Shown: one piece after another, positions 10,328 to 22,200 of the stretch
Position numbering within the stretch: position 1 is the first letter of the stretch
Layout of the letters: every line of letters begins with the position of its first letter
From: Brachynemurus nebulosus
Lineage: Eukaryota > Arthropoda > Insecta > Neuroptera > Myrmeleontidae
Assembly: GCA_035578155.1 (NCBI GenBank)
Contig: JAPWDM010000014.1
Coordinates: 13,867,501-13,931,500 of the forward strand
Length of the DNA stretch: 64,000 nt
Direction of reading: 5' to 3'
Made by a program: the position numbers and the translations under genes
Notes under the pieces: model-generated
Told to the model about the DNA's origin: nothing
Databases searched by the model: none
Seen by the model: the letters and a program-made list of their open reading frames with translations, nothing else

Positions 10328-13300
10328 ATGAGAGTGGTTTTAATTGTTTCAGTTTTATTTTGTGCAATTTCCGATTGTTACAGTGCTAGAATTTTGGGTT
10401 TATTCCCAGTGCAAATTAAAAGTCATTTTGTGATGTTTGAAGCGTTAATGAAAGGTTTAGCAGAACGTGGGCATGAAGTTGATGTATTAAGTCATTTTCC
10501 ACAAGCTAAATCGATTCCTAGGTAAATATACGTCAGAACTTTTTCAGTTATTAATTAAGTATAGTGTATTACATTACTGGAATAAATTAAAGGAACAAAA
10601 ATATTTATTGAACTTTTTAGTGATTTTTGAAAGGCTGTATTTCAGTGAAAATAATTGTATGGAGATTTAAAAAAAAAAACTTGAAGCTTTAAGCTTGTAG
10701 TTTTAAGATCTTTTGGTAAACAATTTAAATAATGCATGACAAAAATTTTCCTTTTTTTTGTGTATACAGACTTTGGGAAATTTTTCTTAGTTAAATCAAT
10801 GAATTGTTCAGTTAGTTTGTTCATTAAGCTTTAATTTGCATTCATCAAATTTTCTCTACGTTGAGTTTTCGCTAAGATATCCAACTTAAATGAAAAAGGA
10901 TTCTTTTAATTAATTTAATCATTAATATTTCAGCAACTAATGATTGCATAGTAAATCTAAGGACGGTTCTGAAAACCTGAATGAATTCTCTACAAGGATT
11001 TACGACGATTTCTAAAAAAAAATTGTTGTTTTTTACACTATTTTAAAAAACTGGAAAAAATGACTTTACATGTTTTTAGAAAATTTTTGGCTTATTCGGC
11101 TCAAAGCTACAAGCTTAAGGGAGGAGTTCACGCCAGAAACGGCTAATAAACTAATTTTTTTCGAATCTCGTTTTTTATTTTTATTTTGTTTTGTGGTTCT
11201 TTACAAACACGGTAATATATAAAACATGGCCAAAAAATTTTTTTTCAAGTAGAAAAATATTTATTTGTGAATCGCTGGACAGTCAAGTTGCTGCTCCTTT
11301 GCAGACAACGCTCGCCGCCTAAGCTTGTAGTTTTAAGATCTTTTGGTAAACAATTTAAATAATGCATGACAAAAATTTTCCTTTTTTTTGTGTATACAGA
11401 CTTTGGGAAATTTTTCTTAGTTAAATCAATGAATTGTTCAGTTAGTTTGTTCATTAAGCTTTAATTTGCATTCATCAAATTTTCTCTACGTTGAGTTTTC
11501 GCTAAGATATCCAACTTAAATGAAAAAGGATTCTTTTAATTAATTTAATCATTAATATTTCAGCAACTAATGATTGCATAGTAAATCTAAGGACGGTTCT
11601 GAAAACCTGAATGAATTCTCTACAAGGATTTACGACGATTTCTAAAAAAAAATTGTTGTTTTTTACACTATTTTAAAAAACTGGAAAAAATGACTTTACA
11701 TGTTTTTAGAAAATTTTTGGCTTATTCGGCTCAAAGCTACAAGCTTAAGGGAGGAGTTCACGCCAGAAACGGCTAATAAACTAATTTTTTTCGAATCTCG
11801 TTTTTTATTTTTATTTTGTTTTGTGGTTCTTTACAAACACGGTAATATATAAAACATGGCCAAAAAATTTTTTTTCAAGTAGAAAAATATTTATTTGTGA
11901 ATCGCTGGACAGTCAAGTTGCTGCTCCTTTGCAGACAACGCTCGCCGCCCCCTCGCGATTTGATCAGTAATATTTAGTTTTGGTGTGTAGTAATATTTAG
12001 TTATGTTCTTTTATTTGTATGCCTTTGTAGACGTTTTAATAAACAATGAGTAAACCGCTTCTTTTGTTATTATTTTTGTTTTTTACCGTTTCCCGAAACT
12101 TGTGTTTTTCCCGACAAGGAAAATCATATCTCAAGTTCTAGAAAAGATAGAGACTTAATTTTTTAAAATTTTGTTCATAAACATATTGCGCATAAAGTGG
12201 AGTATGCTTTTTCCATTTGAACAATTGTAACTATTTTTAAACATTTTTTTTAATAAAAAATTGGGTTTTATAATTTTTAGAAGTTTGGGATTACAATTTT
12301 ATAGTTAATTTTTAAAATTACTTATACTCAGCTTTATGGACAGGTTCTTTAGAAATAAAATAATGAAAAAATATTTAAAAAATATTCATTACTTTTTGAG
12401 ATATGGTGTTCCTTGTAAACGCTTAAAAACTTGTGAAAAAGGGCCCCCTCTCCCCACAGGGAAGAGTAATGAAAACTTCAAAAACAAAATTTTCTATTTG
12501 AAACTCTCCCTAATTTGAAAAAAAATTGCAACAAGCAAAGTAATCATAAATAAAAAAAGTTGCTTTTTTATTTGAACTCCCCCCTTAAAGCTTCAAAATC
12601 TTTTTTTTTTTTTTTAAATCTTCATACGATTATTTTTTACTGAGATATAGCTTTTAGAAAATCACTAAAATATTTAGGAAAATTTTTTATTTTTAGTAGC
12701 TTATAAGGAGTGTTGTGGTTTTTGGTGTAGGAAAAACCATTTGTCTTATAAATAAAGCATTTTTACATATTTATATCAAAATATTTATGTGATTTAGAAC
12801 GTAAATTTAGTAAGTTAAAAATATGTTATTCGAAGCCGATAACGTTACAGACAGTCTTCAAATGTCTGTAATGTAATCGTGTTTGCAGTACTTTATTTAT
12901 ACAGACACGCAGTCCCGGATCTACGATTTTTTAGAACCGGGGTAGAAACTTGAAAATGGCGCCTCCCCTCTCCAACGTTTGACATAAACTGTCAAAAAAC
13001 TCATAAGTATATAAGTCCTTTATAAAACTCCAATTTTTTCCGCTGTGGCAATGATAAAAATTGAGGGTTTTGTAAAGGTACAAGTTGATTTTTTATTTTA
13101 ATAAATCTACTCCGAAAGCACTACAAGTTGTGCAAATTTCAAATTTTTATCACCAGCCCCATCAGAGATACAGGAGCGCAAAATTCTAAAATTTGAAAGC
13201 AAGTCAGTTTGCCGAAGTTTGTAAAAATTAAAGGATACAAGTTTCACAATTGAAATAGTGTGTATTTGTTTCATAATGGATAGTTGTACCCGTATAGCTA

Positions 13301-16099
13301 TTCTCATAGCAAATACTATAAACATCACTTAAAATAAAGAGACATTTATTACCTTTAAAATGGTTTTTATTTCAACCTTTTAGGATGAACGGTTTATGAA
13401 ATATGTGTATTGGCATAAATGGCTCCAAACACAAAAATCAACGCAAATTGGAAAACAAAAATGGCTACCACGGTTAAACGGTTCAAGATAATTTTTTTTA
13501 AGAATTGTTTTCGATACTTCAAATATAATAGAAACAACTGGAAGAATTCAATTTCAAATATTATCGAGTGCTTGTGAAACATTACTACGTATGAAAAACT
13601 TTTGTTTGCATTTAAACACACGCATATTCATATGTTTACTTACCGTTCAGCTAAACTGAAACTAAGCACTCGATTTCTTTAGATTTTCTTCTTAATTTAC
13701 ATTTGGATTTTGGTCATACTAACCAAAGAAATCGACTGCTTAAAGTTTCAGTTTAGCTGAACGATAAGTGAACATATGGATACTGCCTGTGTTTAAATGC
13801 AAACAAAAGTTTGTCATATGTAGTAATGTTTCACAAGCACTCGATAATATTTGAAATTGAATAATTGTAACTGTTTCTCGCATTAGAGAGAGTATCAATA
13901 CACATAAGTGGTTGAATGATTATCGGTTGGGGTGGCTGTCGAACAGAGGAATTGGTGGCCCAGTGGCAAGACACCTGGCTAGTTACCGGGAGATCCTGGG
14001 TTCGATTCCCAGCCGATCCAGTTTGATAATTTTTTCAATCACTTTGTGATTTTTAATTTAACTGGAAGAATACTAATTTTTTCTAAAATGGTCGAGCAAC
14101 CAACTTTTCTTTTAGACCATATGATATAGACCGATCTAGTATGATTTTGGCGCCCCCTGAACCTGATCGTGGGACACTCTGTACAAAATTTTTAATTAAT
14201 GAATGTTAAACTTTCAGATTAAAAAAAATCGGTCAAGAGCGAATCGGGCTCGCACAATAAGTGTTCTGTAAGCAATAAGTAGAACAAATTAAACTTTCTT
14301 ATTTATGTACATTTAAATCTAATTCAAATTTTTTGATAACTGAAAAACGAATGAATTGTCCTATATTCCTATATTGTACTGAAATATTAGTATTATTCGT
14401 CTCAAATGGATTGACCACTGTTACTATTGAATTTACATAAGAAAAGTCTTTATAAGTGAAAGACATAAAAAAAGTTAATTGAAATGAATTCTAAACACGT
14501 TGTCTATAACCCTTTCCTCCTGTTATTTAAAATACTTTTTTTCAGCAACTATTACACTGTCGAAAAAACCTATAGTTTTCCTGTAATCTATGATTCAGTA
14601 TACTAACCCTATTAAAATAAAAAAATTCGCCTTAAAACCTAGGAGATCAGGAGGAGGGGTTAACAGTTACTTCTAACAAATTTTGAGCTATATGATTAAG
14701 ACTACTGGACCAAAAATTATAGAAAAAATATTTTTATAATTCTTAGAGCTAGCTCTTTTAAATAATATCTTACAGGATATATTAATTAAAACTTTTTTTT
14801 CTTTGGACAAAATCGACTCCCTTCTCCCATTTTAACCCACAATAATCTTTTTTCTAATTGTTGGATGGCGATATATCTGTGCGTCTTCGAGCTCTAACAT
14901 TATGCCATATTTTAAATTTCTATGTTAAATGGTTTTCGAGAAAAACCTCTGTGACAATCGGACACGGTCGAGTGATTTTATGACTTTTTTCTTTTAAGGT
15001 ACGGAATTTTAAAAACAATTATTTTTTCATTATAAATAAATCGATTAAATTATTAGTTTTTTTTATAATAATTAACTTTGAAATTAGGTAATAGTTCTAT
15101 AGTCTATCCGACAAAAACAGATATTTGGAAATATCTGTAAAAAAATGGCCCAAGAATATTATGTATTTGTATTTAAAAAAAATAAAGTTTTGAAAAAATA
15201 ATTGAAATCCATTGCTATTCCAAGAACAGACATAATTATAATAACTCAGCTAACGTACAGATAGTACTTAAAAAAAGAATCTAAAAAAAATTAATACTAA
15301 TTTCCGAAATAAAAACTTTTGTTGTACTTGGCTCAAGATTTTTTTTGTTTCGTTTTGTTTATTAATATCTATCAAAAAAAATCTTGAGCCAAGTACAACA
15401 AAAGTTTTTATTTCGGAAATTAGTATTAATTTTTTTTAGATTCTTTTTTTAAGTACTATCTGTACGTTAGCTGAGTTATTATAATTATGTCTGTTCTTGG
15501 AATAGCAATGGATTTCAATTATTTTTTCAAAACTTTATTTTTTTTTTTTTAAATACAAATACATAATATTCTTGGGCCATTTGGGCATAAACTAGGATCT
15601 TCTGGTTCGGTAATATATTTTTAAAATGGCGGCTATTTACAGTCGAGAAAAAACCGTGATTTTTGATGAATTATTTTCAAAATGTGATTTCTCGCTGGTG
15701 TTTTATTTCTTTTCTTAGCCCCTAATTTGTGCCACAACTGATTTGAATTCACTGGGAATTTCAGAACGCGCGAAACCATCAAGATGAAAAAATCTCCCAA
15801 TATTGATTTCAACGCCATTTATGAATTAAATTTTTGAATTAATTTTTTTTTTTTTTTTTTGGTAGACTCAAGACATGTCTTCACACATTTAGTTTTTTTT
15901 AATAAAATATTTATTTATATAAAAAAATAAAAAATAAAAAAGCTTGATTTTTGATGGTTTACATATCACGCGTACTTTGTCCCAACCTTGTATCTGAAAA
16001 CTCCCAATTTTTGGACATACAAAAAAAACATATTTAAGTCTGTGTTTTCATCACAATGAACTTAAGATTTATGCTAGTTACACCCTTTGATGCTGGCTA

Positions 16100-16165
<66 letters not shown>

Positions 16166-16173
16166 TTATATAT

Positions 16174-16246
<73 letters not shown>

Positions 16247-19200
16247 ATATACATAAAGTATATACATAAATACAGTATTTAATATGTTTTTTGTGTCCTA
16301 AGACATGTAATTTTGATACACGAGGTTGGGACAGAGAACGCGCGACATGATATACTTATGTGTCAAACTAATAAATTATATATTATCTTTTGTTATTGGC
16401 TATTGCACTGCTTTCACCCCTCAAACTCAAACCAACCAAACATTCATTAGTAAGTTAGTAACAGTTTAAAACTACATACATACATATGTGTATATTGTTG
16501 TGTGCTGGGATTATAAAAATATTTTAAAAATTATAACTTTCTTTTTTTAAGAATTGTCGTCTACTCTTCATTTACGGATATTGTATAGGGTCTTAAGTTT
16601 CTGGAAAAAGCAGTTCGAGACCTAGGTTAATAATTTGTCCAAATTTCCCAGACAAAATATCGTTTTTCATTTAGCAGTACATAATTAATTAAAATGTGAT
16701 CTTAAAATGTGACGCGAATATTAGAATATTATATGACTAGAATATTGTAATTAAGCATTAACAATCGCCATTAGACTCGTATTTGACGTCATCAATGCCG
16801 AAACAAACAATTTTTACATGCAAATAGTTAAGTAATAAGTTCGATAATTATACAAGATTAAAAATCGTCAAATGTATGATAAAACATTTTCATCTATGAC
16901 TACCAAATTCAAAATATTATTGACACCACTCTACTTGATATTAAATACAGACTAATAATGTTGACAATCCGTGCACTTTTCCTTGTACAAATTAAATTTT
17001 AAAAATGAATATGTAAATTTAAAAGATAAACAAGAACGACAGATAGGCTTCATATTCAAAATCTATGTTTCCTTTCTGTCTAAAAAGGGCCCACCTAAAA
17101 ATATGTAGTGTGTGAAGAAATCCTCATACTTTTGTACATAAAAACAGAATGTTTTACTAGTGTTAGATACTGATATTTAAGAACAGAAATAGTAAAAAAT
17201 ATGAAAAGCTGATCGGACATATTCTCTCAAGTTAAGATTTTATCACACAAAAGCCTTTTCAAATCTATTGTGGGCGGCGCTTATAATTTAGATAAACTAA
17301 TTTCTTTAAAGACATATATAAAGTCTATTCTCCAACCGACTTTACGGGACGTATGCGGGGATGGTACAAATCAAGATTTGATTGGGATATAGAAAGAAGT
17401 TATTTTTCTGTTCGTTTAGACTGTTTTCGCTAACTTTAAAGCAAATTTTTAATATTCTTGGGCCAAAAAATACCTTTTTTCTTGATGCGCAGTATATATT
17501 TTAATTAACTGCAACTAATCAATTAAAAAATTAAATATTAAAAAAAAATACTTAATTAAATTTTCCATTATAATTAAATTCTTTTTTGCTTAATTATTAT
17601 TATTATTTTTAAATGAAAAAATTTTAGCTTGCAAACTTTGAAATTTAATAGCTAATAATATTGGATGTGTCACACCCACAAAAGAGTATTTTAGGCTTAA
17701 GCCTATGGAAACTAGGTTAAGGTTGACGAATGTTTCTAGAGTGCTATAAACTAATAATTATTCTAATAGTACATATCCTGTGATTATATTCAAAAATTAA
17801 TACACCAAAAAATAAAATACATTCAAAAGTATTTTTTAAGTTCATATTTTTTTTGGATCGAAATTAGTTTAATAGGTACTTTAATACCTGGATGACTGAG
17901 TCCTTCTTTGATAATGTTCCATTTATGTAACGACATTATTTAATTTGCAAATGGAAAATTGACATTCACTTGGTAAAAAGCGACTCAAGTTGACTCTCGA
18001 AATGAATTTTTCATGAGTTTGAATCTAGCTAAATCGCTTTCTAAGACCCAAAATCTCTTCCATAGCAAATTTAAACAAAATCGTTAGAGTCGTTTACCAG
18101 ACGAAAAGGACATGAAAACAATGATAGCTTGCTTAATATTATTTGATTAATTCACAATTTCTTTAACGAACTAAAATACATTTTAGTCCACCATGGCATA
18201 TCCAAAGTGGTTTCTGAAGGCAAATTTATAACTTCCGTTCATTTTCTAGATATAACGATCTAAATGTACGTGGGACATTACCAATTTTTGTTAACAATAT
18301 TACCACTGCCACCGCAAATACAGTAAGAACACATCTTGGTGGTATCGAATTTGTATTTAAATCTTGTGGTTCGGACGTTTGCGAGGCAATGTTTAATTCA
18401 TCGATTGTTCAAAATTTATATAACACGACTAGTAAGTCGTATGATTTAATTATAACTGAAATTTTTGCCACGGATTGTATGCTAATTTTTGCGCATAAGT
18501 TTCGTGTGCCAGTTATTGGAATGACTAGCGCTTCATCGATACCATGGATGTATGATCGTTTTGGGGATATCGATAATCCATCATTTGTATCAACTATTTG
18601 GCCAGTTTCAAATCCTATGAACTTAATGGAACGTATTGTAAACACGATTATTTTAATTGCGTCAAAAGTGAGGTAAGTGGATTTATGTATTTATAATTAT
18701 AGTTCCGTAAAACCGTTTAGACCCGGACACTTTTTTACATTTTTTGGTATAGTTTTATATTTATACATGCTTCCTTCATAGATATCACCAATAAAAGTAT
18801 TACCATTAGAAAGAGCATATATTATTTGTTATATCCCTGACATATTTGTTTCATTATAAGTAAAAATAAAAAATATAAAAAATAATTAGTAAGTGTCCGG
18901 GTCTACACCCCAAATCCGTCTTGACCCGGACACTTACTTAATAATGTAATAACATGCAAACTAACCTCTCCCGTCGGGTTTAGGACAGTGTTTTATATCG
19001 TCTGATGTCTTTGAACCTGTCAAAGACTTCAAAATATTTTGTGGGAAGGGAGAGGGGGCAATGCATAGTATGCCTCTCTATAAAGTAAACATACGATATG
19101 ACACCAGAAGGAGGCATAAACCGCGTAATTCTGGGAGGAATATTAACGTATGTACAATGGGAGTTACAACTGGTGCGAATCGCGGCTATAGTGTAACGAA

Positions 19201-22200
19201 CTGGTGTGTCCGGGTCTAAACGGATATACATATATAGCATGTATTTTTTTATATATACATCGAATATAACTTCAAACATCATTAAATGATGCGCGATAAA
19301 ATTCTGAACACATACATGTCAAAACAAAAACAATATAACAATTATGACGAAAATTACATGTCTAAGTTAGACACACATTTTATTTTTTGAAAAACTGTAG
19401 GATAGTAATCCTGTAAAATGAGATAGTAAATGTTGAAATCCGTAGTTATTATTGGTACAGCTGTTCAGATGATGTTTTTCTCTCTCTAATCACGTCAAGA
19501 ACAAATGTTTATTGTTGCAGGTTAATGTAGAAATTATTTAATTTGAAGATTGGTGCAAAGTGTCCGGGTCTAGACCTCCTGTACGGGTCTAGACGGTTTT
19601 ACGGTACCTAATTAACAAATTATTTGGAAAAATATCATAACTACAGACTACTTCATTAATAAATTGGTTGTTATATTTTTTTGAACATTTGAATATTATG
19701 CTATTAGTAATTAATGACTTCAAAATAGTAATTTGTAAACTAAAAAAATAACCTGCTCTTCGAGGTCACCATAGAAGGTGATTTTAGATTTTATTAATGT
19801 AGTCTTTTCCTCTGGTTTTCGTACGTAAATCTATATTTTATTAAGGAGTGTTTAAAAAGGTGTATCTCGTTAGTTTTGTTTGATCTTCGGTATGTTGTAG
19901 ACGTAGAATTTCAAAAAATAAATGATACAATCGTTTTCAATAACGAATAATACACTTCACGAAATATTTATATTAAATTTATGATTACAAAGAGTATAAT
20001 TTAGAAAAAATCATTATAAAATATGATAGGTCAGTTTCAGAAGCACTAATTGTAACTCTGACATCCATCGTTAACGTGTTGATATTAACAATGAACACAT
20101 GAAAACTAGCAAGTAAGCTGAGAGAGGTGATGCACTCTAAAAATCTTACTCATACAGAGACAGCGCAAGACTAAAATGGAGAGTGTGCAAGATGACTTTT
20201 GCCAGGCCCTCTTCTTTCATTTTTTAAAAATTTCTTCCCAAAATATATTTCGCGAGGCCCCTTTTGCGTTTTGGAAAGCCTATTTTCTCCATTTTTTTTT
20301 AAAAATTCTCCCTAAAAAATAGGATGACGGGTAAAAAAAACCACTGTCTCATCATCCGTTTTTATCAAGTTCTATTTCCTCACTTGTAGGGTGTTCTATG
20401 CTTGTAGGTGCGTGGCCCCAAGGGGTGCGAGGCTTAGTGCGGTTACACACTTTGCACACCTTTTGCACCGCCTCTGTACTTATAGTTCTGAATCTAAAAA
20501 TCACATTTCTGTAAGTTATTCTAACTATCTTAAGGAGAATTTTTTTTTAAATATTCAAGTAGACTATTCATTCCTATCGAACACACTTTTAAATCAAATA
20601 TTTCGAAATTGCAAAAACTGTATTATTTCTTTCAGTCCCTTTTTGCAAAATTAATTAATCGACTTTCGTATGGTTCCGCGATGTTAGCACCCCAAATGTG
20701 AAATTTCGATTGACCAATTACATGATTAAAAAGGTCAGAAAATAGTCATAAAAGGCATCATGACGCTGGCCTGACTATTTCAATTTACCACATGCAGGTT
20801 TATTGCATCATATTATTCAAAATTTAGCAGACTGTGTTTATGATTACAGTAAAATTAAAAGTAATTCGTCATTCAAAATTTCAATTTTGAATATGACCTT
20901 GAAAAACTTTAAACCTTAATAAAAAATTTTCTATTGCTGACCAATTAATCAAACTAATTGACCTTTTATGACCATTTTCTGACCTTTTAAATCATGTATT
21001 TGGTCAGTCGAAATTTCACATTTGCGGTGCTAAAGTTTTTAAATGTGACCTTGAAAAACTAACCCTTAATAAAAAATTTACTATTGCTGACCAATTAATG
21101 AAACCAATTGACCTTTTATGACCATTTTCTGAGCTCTTAAATGATACAATTCGTCATTCAAAATTTCACATTTGGGGTGCTAAAGTTTTTTGAATGATCT
21201 TGAAAAATTTCAAACCTTAGTAAAAAATTTTCTATTGCTGACCAATTAATCAAACCAGTTGACCTTTTATGACCATTTTCTGACCTTTTGAATGATGTAA
21301 TTGGTTTTTCGAAATTTCATAAATGGAGTGCTAAAATTTCTGAATGACCTTGAAATATTTTAACCCTCAATAAAAATGTTTCTATTGCTGACCAATTAAT
21401 GAAGCCAATTGACCTTTTACGACCATTTTCTGATCTTTTAAATCATGTAATTGGTCAATCGAAATTTCACATTTGGGGTGCTAACATCGCGGAGCCCTTT
21501 CGTATACTCTATATTATTCCGAATAATGACTTCTTTTGTCTATAGAACAGCTTTAGTCAATTAAACCACTAGACTCCTGCTAAGCTTTGGCATCATTAGA
21601 TTATGGATATTTTGTTTTAGTCAGTTATTGTAATAATGGTACTAAAATTACTTCTTTTGTTTTAGTTACTATTATTTTTCGACATTAAAGGCTGAATATG
21701 TGATAAAGAGAACATTTGGTAATAATGTACCATCAATACATGAACTGCAAAATAACATGAGTTTATTATTCACCAACAGTCACTTTAGTATAAATGATGC
21801 TCGTCCAATGTCACCGAACGTGATCGAAGTTGGAGGTTTACATATTAAAGGAATCCAGACGTTACACCCGGTAAATAAAAAAACTTTCTTCTCTTTCATG
21901 TCAATATCAAGCATTTTGTTTTTAGGATCTTGAACAAAAATTGAATGAGTCCAAGGAAGGTGTTATTTTTTTCAGTTTAGGATCAATGATTCGAACAGAA
22001 ACATTTAGTCCGAATAAAATAAAGGCTTTGATTGAAGCATTCAATGAGTTACCATATACTGTGTATTGGAAAATTGGTAAAGACAGAATATCGGGACTGA
22101 TTCCAAACAATATTATTTTTGGAACTTGGCTACCTCAACCGGAAATATTATGCCATCCAAAGACAAAATTATTTATTACACACGGAGGATTGATGGGAAC

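Noticed and set aside
10642..11454. Two near-identical short minus-strand frames
   Set aside because: They are the same non-coding sequence seen twice because of the 630-bp tandem duplication.
13949..14019. Functional tRNA with AGT anticodon
   Set aside because: The D stem does not pair and the acceptor stem has a mismatch; a SINE or tRNA relic fits better.
12909..14170. Possible large hAT element with ends CAGTCCCGGATCTACG and GATCGTGGGACACTCTG
   Set aside because: The end similarity is short and no 8-bp target duplication could be found.
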